Position numbers and translations under genes: made by a program. Shown here piece after piece: positions 21,750-32,197 of a stretch of 64,000 nt of DNA; positions within the stretch are counted from its first letter, which is position 1; each line of letters starts with the position of its first letter. This DNA comes from Ichthyophis bannanicus (Eukaryota; Chordata; Amphibia; Gymnophiona; Ichthyophiidae). The DNA lies in NCBI GenBank assembly GCA_033557465.1, contig CM066035.1, forward strand, positions 918,664,235 through 918,728,234, written 5' to 3'. The notes under the pieces were generated by a model. It saw only the letters and a list, made by a program, of their open reading frames with translations. It was not told the DNA's origin and did no database searches.

Positions 21750-22161
21750 CGGGGGAGAAAAAAGGGCCCCTGCAAGGTCAAAGGACCGGGCTGCCAGCGA
21801 AAAACAAAAACCGAAAAAAACGAAACTGACAAGAAAAATCAGAAAAACCAAAAATAAGCGAAGGACTCGCAACGGCGTCGCGAGTCCGGGCAGGAAAGAG
21901 ACCGGCGTCGAACCGAAGAAAAAAGAGAAATAAACGACGAAAATCAACTTTTTCTGCGGGGACAAGAAGACCACGTCTGTAGGGCTCCGTGGAAAAAAGA
22001 AGACTGGCTAAGATGGCACCCTTGGGCGGGAAGGGAACCCGCATGCGCGCTGCAATTCCCAAAGGCTTTCTTTGAAAGCTGGGGAAAATTGCTCCGCGAG
22101 GGCTCCGTCGGCGCCGACGTCACCCATATGTGAGGACTGACTTCCTGCTTGGTCCTGGAGA

Positions 22162-23005
22162 AACACTCAAAATCCTAAAATCCAGGCAAGGGTTAGAGCC
22201 CAAGAAAACTTCAGCTTTAAGAATAATATGCTTTAGTAAAGGTGAAAATGAAAATGAAAAGGTTTGTGTGAGAGCACCACAAAGAGGACCAGAGCCAGCT
22301 GTGGATATGTAAAGACAAGAGGGAGCAGCTGAAAAGATCAGAGTATTATGAGAAGCTGTAAAAAGCGCTCCCCTGGGATGAAATAGGTGTGGACTTGCTT
22401 TCAGTAGAAGATTGACAAACACTGCTTGAAGCCCCTCAGGGCTCTCATGTTTTGCACCATAACTGAAATCTGATTCGCTTTTGGCTGGATGTGAAATTAT
22501 TTTCTGAAAATGTTTCTGTGACATGTTGTAGGACTTTGCACGTCTGTTTTCTGTCTAATTACAGGTGTCCTCAGAATTAATACAGGATCTTCCAAACCCC
22601 TTCCAGAGGCAGTCAAGTGTGCAGGATATCCACCATGAATATGAGAGGGAGAAATTCTAACATATGCACATTTATCTTACACATATTCACTTTCAAATCT
22701 GGTAAGCCCTGAGCTATCTGTCCTTAGTATGCAGGAAACCTGAATCTGGCAGTAGATACTGCTGTTGTGTGATGGTTGAAACCCCCTCGTCTTGACATCA
22801 GCTCTATCCCTGGCCACCCACAGAACAGAAGTCAAGATCAGGAATTGAACCTACATTGACTAACAAGACAAAACTCACAATTAGGAGTTAAAAAGAAGAC
22901 GACTAGAAACAGGACTGTTGGAAGAGATGCAAAGCTGCTTGATGTCATCACTATCACTACAACAATCATGCAGATGAGCTCCTTTGCAGCACATTCCATG
23001 CATCT
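22162..23005. other. Unassigned, possibly single-copy DNA
   Basis: No repeat, ORF or RNA gene is recognised. A pyrimidine-rich TTTTCTGTCTAATTACAG at about 22547-22564 looks like a splice acceptor, but no open exon follows. Confidence 0.35.
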
Positions 23006-23112
23006 CCATGTTTCTTTGTGGATGATACCAAAATCTGCAACAGGGTACATACCTTGGAAGGCATAGATGACATGAGGAGGGAACTAGCAAAGCTTGAGGA
23101 ATGGTCTACAGC
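23006..23112 (+). pseudogene. CR1 RT palm fragment
   Basis: Plus-strand translation FFVDDTKICNRVHTLEGIDD continues to RRELAKLEEWST. This is the CR1 RT motif C region (FADDTKICN) with a VDD variant. It is only about 35 codons, cut at 23113 by a hAT-like end. Confidence 0.6.
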
Positions 23113-23189
23113 AGTGGTTCTCAACCCAGTCCTCTGGGACCCCTAGTCCAGGGATTTTCAGGGTATCCACAATGAATATACATTAGATA
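23113..23189. mobile_element. hAT-like terminal fragment
   Basis: Begins CAGTGGTTCTCAACCCAGTC, a common hAT terminus pattern, followed by TTTTCAGGGTATCCACAATG. A related TGCAGGATATCCACCATG block occurs at about 22620. No right end or TSD was found. Confidence 0.35.
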
Positions 23190-24932
23190 CAAACATAGAA
23201 ACATGACAGCAGAAAAAGACCACATGGCCTATCTAGTCTGTCCTTCCATATCAACCTCTACAACAGTCCCCTTTTTTCCTTTAGAGATCCTCTATGTTTG
23301 TCCCATGCTTTTTTGAATTCAGATATTGTCCTTATCACTACCACCTCCACTGGGAGACTATTCCATGCATCTACCACTCGTTCTGTAAAGAAATATTTCT
23401 GCATATTACTCCTGAATCTATCCTCTTTCACCCTCACCCTATGTCCCCTCATAGTAGAGCTTGTCTTCAATCGAAAGAGGCTGTCCTTCTGTACATTTAT
23501 GCTATGGAGGTATTTAAACTCTCAATCGTATCACCTCTATCCCACCTTTCCTCTAAAGTATACATATTAAGGTCCTTTAGTCTGCCCTCATATGCTTTAT
23601 AGTAAAGACACTTACCATTTTAGTAGACACCCACTGCACCAACTTCAATCTGTTTATATCCTTTTGAAGGTGCGGTCTCCAGAACTGCATACAATACTCC
23701 AAGTGAGGTCGCACCAAAGACTTACACAGAAGCATTATCACCTCTTTTCTTCTGCTGCACCTAAGCATCCTTCTAGCTTTTGCCGTCACCTTTTCTACCT
23801 GTTTAGCTACTTTGAGATTGTCAGATACAATCACACCGAGGTCCCGTTCTTCTTTCGTGGACAGAAGTACATCACCCCCTACACTGTACCGCTCCCTTGG
23901 ATTGTTGCAGCCCAAATGCATGACCCTACATTTTTTCTCAGCTGCCAAATTCTAGACCATTCTTCAAGCTTAGCTAGATCCCTCCTCATGTTATCTACAC
24001 CTTCCTGGGTGTCTATTACAGATTTTGGTATCATCTGCAAAGAGGCAAACCTTACCCGACAGCCCTACCGCTATATCACTAACAAAGATGTTAAAAAGAA
24101 TTTGACCAAGGACAGATCCCTGGGGCACACCACTGGTAACATCCTTCTGCTCAGAGTGGGTTCCATTTACTTGTACTCTTTGTCGCCTCCCACTCAACCA
24201 ATTTCTAACCCAAGCAGTAACTTTAGGGTCCATCTCTAGGGCGCTCAGTTTGTTTATAAGTCACCTGTGCAGAACAGTGTCAAAGGCTTTACTGAAATCT
24301 AAATACACCACATCTAGGGCTCTCCCTCGGTCCAACTCCCTGGTCACCCAATCAAAGAAATCAATCAGATTTGTTTGACAAGACCTGCCCCTGGTGAATC
24401 CATGATTCCTCGGATCCGGTAATCCGTTGGACTCCAGAAACCTCTCTATTTTCTCTTTCAGCAGTGTTTAGAGAGATTCAAAGAGGGGAAGCACTAAGGC
24501 ACAAATGAAGAAGCCCCAATAATTTCCAATAATTTACACACCACTGAGGTTAAACTAACCAGCCTGTAGTTTTCAACCACATCCTTACTTCTGCTTTTGT
24601 GAAAAGGGATCACATGTGCCTCTTTCCAGTCCTCTGGCACCACCCCCGACTCCAAAGAGGCATTGAAAAGGTCCGTCAGTGGAGCTGCTAGAACGTCCCC
24701 AAGTTCCTTCAGTCCCCAAGTTCCATCCGTCCCCATCGCTTTGTCTACTTTTAGTTTAACTAGTTCCTCACAAACACAATATTCTGAAAATCGTTTGAGA
24801 GGCCCCTCGCTTTTGTTCCTATTTGTGGGTATTGTCTGAGGTCCTGCTCCCGGCCCTTCATCTGTGAACACAGAACAGAAATATTTGTTAAACAATTCCG
24901 CTTTATTCTCATCAGCTTCTACATATTCTTAA
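23190..24932 (-). pseudogene. CR1-type LINE ORF2, family 2, broken
   Basis: The minus strand carries, in order, NKYFCSVFTDEG, DWKEAHVIPFHKS (RT entry), VRNWLSGRRQRVQVNG, SGVPQGSVLGQILF, LFADDTKICN (motif C intact), HLGCNNPRERYSVGG, ERDLGVIVSDNLK and MQKYFFTERVVDAWNSLPVEV. It ends with the ATGGTCTTTTTCTGCTGTCA tail at about 23190-23215. Frame changes near 23950, 24240 and 24490 inactivate it. Endonuclease is absent, so it is 5'-truncated at about 24932, directly against the next CR1. Confidence 0.75.
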
Positions 24933-24944
24933 CTTAAGTGGAGA

Positions 24945-26198
24945 CTGAACATAAGATATGCCATACTGGGTCAGACCAAGGTCCATCAAGCCCAGTATTC
25001 TGTTTCCAACAGTGGCCAATCTAGGTCATATGTACCTAGCAGTTTCCCCAAGAGACACAAGTTCCACAATGCTTGTACTGGGTCAAGCATTGATATCTTC
25101 GGTCACTTCTTAATAATGGTTTATGGACCTTTCCTCCAGGAACTTGTCCAAACCTTTTTTAAACCCAGCTACACTAACAGCCTTTACTACATCCTCCGGT
25201 AACAAATTCCAGAGTCTGATTACACGTTGAGTGAAAAAATATTTTCTTTTATTAGTCTTAAATAGTTTACCCTGTAGCTTCATTGCATGTCCCCTAGTCT
25301 TTCTATATTCTGATAAGGTAAACAATCGATCTACGTTTACCCGTTCCACTCCGTTCATTAATTTATAGACTTCTATAATATCTCCCCTCAGCCGTCTCTT
25401 TTCCAGGTTAAAGAGCCCTAACCTTTTTAGCCTTTCTTCATAGGAGTATCCTTCCATCCCCTTTACCATTTTGGTGGCTCTTCTCTGAACCTTTTCTAAA
25501 ATCGCTATATCCTTTTTAAGATACGGCGACTAGAATTGCACACAATATTCAAGGTGCGGTCTCACCATGGAACGATATAGAGGCATTATAATATCTTTTG
25601 TTTTATTTTCCATTCCTTTCCTTATCATACCTAGCATTCTATTTGCTCTCTTGGCCGCTGCTGCACACTGGGCCGAGGGTTTTAACATGGTATCCACAAT
25701 GACGCCTAAATCTTTTTCCTGGGTGGTGGTTCCTAATGTGGAACCTTGCATCTTGTAACCATAGTTTGGGTTGTTCTTCCCTAGGTGCATAACCTTGCAC
25801 TTGTCCACATTAAATTTCATCTGCCATTTTGATGCCCAATATTCCAATTTATCAAGATCCTCTTGCAATTTTTCACAATCCTCTTGGGTTTTAACAACTT
25901 TAAATAGTTTTGTCTCATCTGCGAATTTGATAACCTCACTCGTTATTCCACTTTCCAGGTCATTTATGAATATGTCAAAAAGCAGTGGACCCAGCACAGA
26001 TCCCTGGGGTACACCACTATTCACCTTTCTCCATTGGGAAAATTGGCCATTTAGCCCTACCCTCTGTTTTCTATCTTTTAACCAGTTCCTGATCCACAAT
26101 AGTACACTGCCTCCTATCCCATGACTCTTTAGTTTTGCCAAAAGTCTCTGATGAGGGACCTTGTCAAAGGCTTTCTGAAAGTCCAGATACACAGGACT
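24945..26198 (-). pseudogene. CR1 LINE ORF2 3' half and 3' UTR (family 1)
   Basis: Collinear with the 5' half at 28619-30273. It starts in motif A (VYLDFQKAFDKVPHQRLL) and continues through SGVPQGSVLGPLLFDIF (B) to IKFADETKLFKV. The catalytic FADD reads FADE here. A single in-frame TAG at about 25530 breaks it, after which the same frame runs to a stop at 25110. The 3' UTR contains the 'actgggcttgatggaccttggtctgacccag' block (split: ACTGGGCTTGATGG, ACCTTGGTCTGACCCAG) and ends near 24945. About 170 bp of RT between the halves is missing. Confidence 0.8.
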
Positions 26199-26512
26199 CA
26201 GATAGACAGAGCCGGCACCCTGGACAAAAGATCTGAGATCCCAAATGACATCCCACACTGTCTTATATACAGTACATTCTCAAACCCCCTTGCTACCTTC
26301 CCATTCGCCCCAGGTATCTCTTCTTCACCAATCGGTAGCCCCTGGAAGGGGGGGGGGACAGTGGGCTCTCATAAAGCATTCCCGAGTGACCTGTTTAGAC
26401 TGGTATGCTCTGGTCTATTGGTTTTCTGGAAGAAATGGTATGTGTAAGTGTTGTCTCGCTGCAGCCCAAGCGGGGGAGAGGGGGGGCTTTCTCTCACAGC
26501 TGCCTTTCCGGC
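26199..26512. other. Unassigned filler between CR1 and DIRS C
   Basis: It belongs neither to CR1 nor to recognisable DIRS sequence. It contains G runs (26350-26360, 26473-26487) and no ORF of note. It replaces the missing 170 bp of CR1 RT and the missing 5' part of DIRS C, suggesting a deletion/repair event. Confidence 0.4.
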
Positions 26513-26524
26513 TGCCTTACTGGG

Positions 26525-27058
26525 TCCAGGCTCCTGTGTCAGGAGGCACAGGCCCTTTGCTCTTTTGCGCTCAGGCACAACATGTTTCTCAAGGCTGTTT
26601 ATCTCCCTGGCCAGGAGAACTTCCTGGCAGACAGGTTGAGCAGGGTTCTGCAGCCCCACGAGTGGCAACTGCACCCATTAGTAGTTCAAACAATTTTTCT
26701 GAAATGGGGACTTCCATCCATAGATCTCTTTGCCAATCCCCTGAACCGGCAGCTACCCAGGTTCTGTTCCAGGCAACCGCATCCCCTGAGGTTAGCAGCG
26801 GATGCCTTCCTGATTTCTTGGTCCCAGGACCTCCTGTATACGTTTCCTCCCACGCCTCTGGTGGCCCGAACCTTGTTCATGATTCTAAGGGACAAGGCCT
26901 CGGTGCTTCTGGTAACCCCCAGGTGGCCGAGGCAGCCCTGGTTCCCACTTCTGCTTCAACTAGCAGTGGAAACCCCACTACTTCTGGGGTTGCAACCCGA
27001 TCTTCTCTCTCAGGATCAGGGCTCCCTTCTGCACCCCAATCTCAAACTCTCAATTTGA
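26525..27058 (+). pseudogene. DIRS C RNase H end and methyltransferase-like domain
   Basis: One open frame shows the RNase H end (LKAVYLPGQENFLADRLSRVL, quoted as LKAVYLPGQENF and LADRLSRVL), then SIDLFANPLNRQLPRFCSRQ, LAADAFLISWSQ, YTFPPTPLVARTLF and RWPRQPWFPLLLQLAVE. It closes at 27058, slightly early compared with the usual AWLLKG end, through a frameshift. DIRS elements carry a Dam-like methyltransferase here; its role in the life cycle is not established. Confidence 0.75.
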
Positions 27059-27059
27059 T

Positions 27060-28118
27060 GGCCTGGAGGCTGCAAGGGTAGTGTTGGCTCCCTGGGGCCT
27101 GCCTCAGGAAGTGGAAGAGGAGGTCTTGGCCTATAGAAAGCAATCCACCAGGAAAACCTATGCCCTGAAGTGGAGAAGGTTCTCCTTGTGGTGTCAGCAA
27201 CGCAAGGAAGATCCTTTCTCCTGCACTGTGCCAGTAGTGCTTCAGTACCTGCTGCACTTGTCCAATCAGGGCCTTTAGTCCAATTCTGTTCGGATCCACC
27301 TCTCTGCTCTGGCAGCTCACCACTCACTGGTGGAGGGACACTCTTTGTCAGTTCACCCCTTGGTGTCCAGGTTTCTCAGAGGCTTGCTCTTGCTCAAGCC
27401 TCCTCTCCGTCCACCGGCCCCTGAGTGGGAGTTGAATGTGGTCTTGCAGCAACTGACTCGCCCACCTTTTGAGCCGATGGCTACATGTCCTCTCCGCTTC
27501 CTTTCTTGGAAGACTCTATTCCTAGTGGCCCTGACCTCGGCCAGGCGAGTGAGTGAGCTTCAAGCCCTGGTCTGCGACAGGCCATACACTCGCTTCTATA
27601 GGAACAGAGTAGTCCTTAGGACTCATCCTAAGTTCCTCCCAAAGGTTGTCTCCTCTTTCTATCTCAACCAGGAGGTGGTTCTTCCAACGTTCTTCCCTAG
27701 GCCCCATGCCAGCCGGGCTGAGACAGTCCTGCATACCCTGGACTATAGAAGGGCCTTATCCTTCTACATTGAACGTACGCAGGGGCATAGGAGGGCTACT
27801 CAGCTCTTCGTGTCTTTTGACCCTAATAACTTGGTGTTACCTGTCTCCAAGCGTACCTTGTCCATCTGGGTGGCTGACTGTATCACCTGGGCTTACAGGG
27901 CAGCTGACCTTCCCTTGCAGGGTCGGGTCACGGCCCACCGTGTCAGGGCAATGGCTGCCTCAGTAGCTCATCTCCGCTCTGTACTGTTGGCAGACATCTG
28001 TAGGGCTGCAACTTGGTCCTCAAGCCAGACCTTTGCGGCCCATTACTGCCTGGAGAGGGAGTCTCGTAGGGACAGTGCTTTCGGTCAGGCAGTGCTCCGG
28101 AATCTCTTCGAGGTTTAG
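27060..28118 (+). pseudogene. DIRS C tyrosine recombinase, one stop codon
   Basis: The frame is open from before 27081 to 28118 except for one TAG at 27276-27278 (Lys codon in sisters: LGLKSNSV). Catalytic residues are all visible: TSARRVSELQALV (Arg I), TAHRVRAMAAS (HxxR), AATWSSSQTFAAHYCLE (Trp and Tyr), ending LFEV-stop. Apart from the stop this is the least damaged recombinase in the window, in an otherwise truncated element. The usual length of this domain is about 350 residues, as here. Confidence 0.85.
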
Positions 28119-28252
28119 GCAACTCCTACCCTCCAGCCCTCTGGTTGGGCTACCGGTGGGGGTATGTTTCAGTGAAATCCTTTCTCTGATGCTGCGGCTA
28201 GAGGGAGCTCATTTTTCAGCTCTAGGTCCCCAGTAGCCTGAAGCTGGGGAGG

Positions 28253-28350
28253 CCCATATGTGATGACTGACTTCCTGCTTGGTCCTGGAGAAAGAGTAGT
28301 TGCTCACCTGTAACAGGTGTTCTCCAGGAGCAGCAGGAATCAGTCCTCAC
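28253..28350. repeat. DIRS C internal complementary region
   Basis: CCCATATGTGATGACTGACT ... GGTCCTGGAGA joined to AAGAGTAGTTGCTCACCTG ... CAGTCCTCAC. The second half is the reverse complement of the right tip at 28555-28618. The first half matches the left tips of B and D; C's own left tip is deleted. Confidence 0.85.
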
Positions 28351-28621
28351 AACCCTCCCTCCTCCCATGGGAGTTGCAGTTGTACATAGTTCATTTTAAC
28401 ATTTTTTTGTGCTCTCTTTTAGCTATGTCATCTGACTGAGCAAGATGGCACCTTTAGGCGGGAAGGGGACCGCGCATGCATGCAGTATTCCCAAAGGCTT
28501 TCTTAGAAAGCTGGGGAAATGCTCCGCACGGGGGCTCCATCGACGTCGATGTCACCCATATGTGAGGACTGATTCCTGCTGCTCCTGGAGAACACTTGTT
28601 ACAGGTGAGTAACTACTCTTT

Positions 28622-30273
28622 ATGATGGTTTCTACCATTTTCCCCGGTACTGACGTTAGGCTCACCGGTCTGTAGTTTCCCGGATCACCCCTGGAACCCT
28701 TTTTAAAAATTGGTGTTACATTGGCGATCCTCCAATCTTCAGGTATTAGAGATGATTTTAATGATAGTTCACAGATTACTAATAGCAGGTCTGCAATCTC
28801 ATATTTCAGTTCTTTCAACACCCTTGGATGTATACCATCCGGCCCAGGTGATTTGCTACTCTTCCATTTATCTAATAGTTGTAATACATCTTCCCGATGT
28901 ATCGATATTTCCTTCAATTCTTCTGCACCTTTAAATACCACTTCAGTCATGGGTAACATCCCTACATCTTCCTCAGTAAAGACTGAAGCAAAGAATTCAT
29001 TCAGTCTCTCCGCTATCGCCTTGTCGCCTCTTAGTGCCCCTTTAACCCCTCTATCATCTAATGGAACAGCTGACTGTCTCACAGGATTTTTGCTACGAAT
29101 GTACTTGAAAAAGTCTTTATTTTGCGTTTTTGCTTCCGCAGCAAGCTTTATCTGAAATTCTCCCTTTGCCTGCCTTATCAATGCCTTGCATTTGACTTGC
29201 CAGTGCTTGTGCTGTTTCCAGGTTTTGTCATTTGGCTCTTTTTTCCATTTCCTGAAAGATGCTTTTTTGGCAACAGCCTCTCTGAACTCCCCTTTAAACC
29301 ATGCTGGCAGTTTTTTGGACTTTCTTTCACTTTTCTTAAAGTGTGGAATACAGCTGGTCTGGGCTTCCAAGATAGTATTTTTCAACAACACCCAAGCTTG
29401 ATGTAAGTCTTTAACCTTTGTAACTGCTCCTTTTAGTTTTTTCTTAACTATTTTCCTCATTTTATCATAGTCTCCCTTTCGAAAGTTAAAAGGTAGTACT
29501 GTGGATTTCCTTACTATCCCTCCTCCACTAATTAAATCAAAGGCGATCATGCTATGATCACTATTGCCAAGTGGCCCCAACACCCTTATCTCTTGCACAA
29601 GATCTGGTGTTCCACTAAGGACTAGGTCTAATATGGCTTCCCCTCTGGTCGGTTCATGAACCAGCTGCTCCAAGAAACAGTCATTTATTTCATCTAGGAA
29701 CTTTATCTCCCTAGCATGTCCTTCCGTGACACTGACCCAGTGGATACCGGGGTAATTGAAATCACCCATTATTATTACTGCGCTGTAACTTTTGTTAGCT
29801 TCCTTGATTTCCTTGAGCATTTCATCATCCATTTGTTCATTCTGGCCAGGCGGTCGATAGTACACCCCCACTGCCATCGCCTTCCCCTTTTTACATGGAA
29901 TTTCAATCCATAGAGATTCTACAGCAAATTTTGTTTCCTGCAAAACTTTAATCCTTTCTGACTCAATGCCCTCTCTAACATAGAGGGCAACACCTCCACC
30001 AATTTGATCAGCTCTATCATTACGATATAGTTTGTACCCAGGTATCTTAGTGTCCCACTGGTTGTCCTCCTTCCACCATGTCTCTGATATTCCAATCATA
30101 TCTAACCTCTCATTTAGTGCTATATATTCTAACTCTCCCATCTTATTTTTTAGACTTCTAGCATTTGCATACAAGCATTTTAGACACTGTATTTTATTCA
30201 TATTAATCTGGCTCCTGGTAGACATGGGTAATTTGGGATCTTTAAGCTCTGTCTCTTCCATACTCGAGGGCAT
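28622..30273 (-). pseudogene. CR1 LINE ORF2: endonuclease and RT N-terminal half
   Basis: Open minus-strand frame from ATG at 30273 for about 550 codons. The APE-type endonuclease shows YANARSLKNKMGELEYIA, IGISETWWKEDN, GGGVALYVREG, VYYRPPGQN, IIMGDFNYPG (catalytic Asp/Asn) and LGNSDHSMI (SDH motif). The RT entry follows: KSSKSPGPDGIHPRVLK and DWRIANVTPIFKKGSRGDP. At 28622 it runs into the right ITR of DIRS C; the palm continues at 26198. This half has no stop, so the copy was intact here when interrupted. Compared with the copy at 53000, this one has no EN frameshift. Confidence 0.9.
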
Positions 30274-30302
30274 TTGGGCTACTGTCGGCTTTCCCCTATT
30301 AT

Positions 30303-31216
30303 CTAGTTTAAAAGCTGCTTTATCTTCTTTTTAAAGGTTAATGCCAGCAGTCTGGTACCATCCCGGTTAAGGTGAAGCCCATCCCTTTGGAAGAGCCCCT
30401 CCTTTCCCCATAATGTTCCCCAGTTCCTAACAAATCCAAAACCCTCATCTCTGCACCATTGTCTCATCCACGCATTGAGACTCCGGAGCTCTGCCTGCCT
30501 TTTGGGTCCTGCGCGTGGAACGGGAAGCATTTCGGAGAACGCTACACTGGAAGTTCTGGATTTCAACTACCTACCTAAAAGCCTAAATTTAGCCTCCAGA
30601 ATCTCCCTACCACATTTTCCTGTGTCATTGGTACTGACATGTACCAAGACAGCAGACTCCTCCCCAGCACTATCTAAGACCTTATCTAGGTGGCGCGTGA
30701 GGTCCGCTACCTTCGTACCAGGCAGGCATGTTACCAGGCGATCCTCACGTCCACCAGCCACCCTGCTGTCTACATGCCTAATGATCGAATCACCAACTGT
30801 AACGGCTGTCCTAACCCTTCCCTCATGGGCACATGGCCCTGGAGAAACTTCCTCGGTGCGAGAGGGTTTTACATCACCTGGAGGACAGATCCTAGTTACA
30901 TGATCACTTCTTGCCACACCAGGGCGATGCTCTCCTGTCACGTGACCTCTCTCCTCCATGGCAACAGGGATGCTGCCAGACTGGAGGTGGGACTTCAGGA
31001 CTATATCCCTGTAGGTCTCGTCTATGTACCTCTCTGTCATGTTTTCAGGTCTGCTACTCTAGCCTCTAGAGAAAGGATTTGTTCCCTTAGAGCAAAGAGC
31101 TCCTTGCACCTAGTGCACATGTAAGACCTCTCACCAACTGGGAGAAAATAATACATGTGACACTCAATGCAAAAGACTGGAAAGCCCCCATCTTGCTGCT
31201 GGACTGCTGTCTGCAT
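30303..31216 (-). pseudogene. CR1 LINE ORF1: zinc finger plus SGNH esterase, frameshifted
   Basis: ATG at 31216 starts MQTAVQQQDGGF, then CIECHMYYFLP and SYMCTRCKELF (paired CxxC, a zinc-finger typical of CR1 ORF1) and a short coiled coil (ALREQILSLEARVADL). A frame change follows at about 31040. The esterase domain then shows VTVGDSIIRHVD (GDS motif), VLVHVSTNDTG (the N-D block) and, after an in-frame stop near 30567, FQRDGLHLNRDGTRLLA (the D-x-x-H block). CR1 ORF1 esterases are thought to act on lipids or membranes during retrotransposition. Two lesions make it non-functional. Confidence 0.8.
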
Positions 31217-31798
31217 CTTGGTTTTAGGTTTGTGTTTAGATCTTTAAGTTCTTTACTTACTAAGGGTTGCTATGGATATTTGTACTAATAAAACTGTACC
31301 TAATACGTTTAATATACCTTGTTCACCTGAAGCTTAATTAATCTCAGGTCCTTAGTGTATGACTGATTTGGGTAACGAGCTTCATCTGAGAGCACCTCCT
31401 GTCTTTTAAGATGTGTAAGTACCTATAAAGCTATGATTATCCCAGGGGTGGATGGGTGTTGGGGAGGGAGGGAGGGTAATAACACTTATTAAAAGAGGGC
31501 TGCTACACAGTACTCTGTATTGTGCTGCTGAGGTAAGCTATATTCTGATTTGATTTAAATTATAGCTCTTTGCTGCTGCTAGGCTCTAACTTATTATGAA
31601 ATTTAAACTACAAGCTCTCTGCTGGGTTCTAAATTTAACCAGAAAGCTCTCTTCTGTGTTTTAAATTTAAACTAAAAGTACTTTGCTGCTGCTAGGCTCT
31701 AACTTATTATGAAATTTAAACTACAAGCTCTCTGCTGGGTTCCAAATTTAATCAGAAAGCTCTCTTCTGTGTTTTAAATTTAAACTTAAACTGCTGCT
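31217..31798 (-). repeat. CR1 upstream region / start of the ~680-bp tandem array
   Basis: The first ~280 bp are unique. From about 31520 the sequence consists of ~118-bp sub-repeats around GCTAGGCTCTAACTTATTATG, AAGCTCTCTGCTGGGTTC and TTCTGTGTTTTAAATTTAAA. They belong to the array that continues at 37580-37670 and 39611-41027. DIRS D begins at 31799. Lying directly upstream of CR1 ORF1 on its strand, this may be the CR1 5' UTR. Confidence 0.6.
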
Positions 31799-31959
31799 TC
31801 TCCAGGACCAAGCAGGAAGTCAGTCCTCACTTATGGGTGACGTCGGCGCCGACGGAGCCCTCGCGGAGCAATTTTCCCCAGCTTTCAAAGAAAGCCTTTG
31901 GGAATTGCAGCGCGCATGCGCGGTCGTCTTCCCGCCCGAAGGTGCCATCTTAGCCAGTC
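31799..31959 (+). promoter_or_regulatory. DIRS D left ITR with candidate promoter motifs
   Basis: About 130 bp of this ITR are inverted at 37389-37520. It contains TGACGTCGG (CRE/ATF-like core), the 14-bp palindrome CGTCGGCGCCGACG, and GCGCGCATGCGCGG, which contains the NRF1 consensus GCGCATGCGC. The same motifs are intact in copy B and decayed in A and C. Promoter function is inferred from position upstream of gag and from motif identity. Confidence 0.5.
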
Positions 31960-32197
31960 TTCTTTTTTCCGCGGAGCCCTACAGACGTCCCCGTCTTGTC
32001 CCCGCGAAAAAGTTGATTTTCCTCTTTATTTTATACTTTTTTCTTTCGGTTCGACGCCGATCGTTTTCCCGCCCGGACTCGCGACGCCGGTCTCGAGTCC
32101 TCTTACGTTTTTTCGGTTTTTCTGACTTAGTCAGCTTTCGTTTTCGTTTTCCCTGGCAGCCCGGTCCTTTGACCTCGCAGGGGCCCTTTTTCCCCCG

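Larger units (their letters stand above)
16020..22161 (-). mobile_element. DIRS copy B (full-length, degenerate)
   Basis: Both tips are present: the left tip, reading inward from 22161 on the minus strand, is TCTCCAGGACCAAGCAGG; the right tip ends ...GTGAGTAACTACGCTT at 16020. ITRs lie at 16020-16210 and about 22000-22161, and the ICR at 16293-16390. Gag, pol and recombinase follow in standard order on the minus strand. It is close in sequence to copy D but carries stops, frameshifts and a 348-bp hAT insertion. No duplication of the flanks is seen, as expected for recombinase-mediated insertion. Confidence 0.9.
26513..28618 (+). mobile_element. DIRS copy C (5'-truncated)
   Basis: Starts within RNase H (GSRLLCQEAQALC) and retains the methyltransferase-like region, the recombinase, the ICR (28253-28350) and the right ITR (28435-28618). 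The right tip ...GTGAGTAACTACTCT abuts CR1 ORF2 at TTTATGATGGTTTC exactly where the intact CR1 copy at 54640-54660 continues. The insertion site on that side is therefore clean. Gag, RT and the left ITR are absent. Confidence 0.85.

Noticed and set aside
22547..22600. Host exon with a splice acceptor
   Set aside because: The acceptor-like sequence is followed by stops in the plausible frames, and no conserved protein is recognised.
28710..30334. Plus-strand ORFs opposite the CR1
   Set aside because: They are shadows of the intact minus-strand endonuclease-RT frame.
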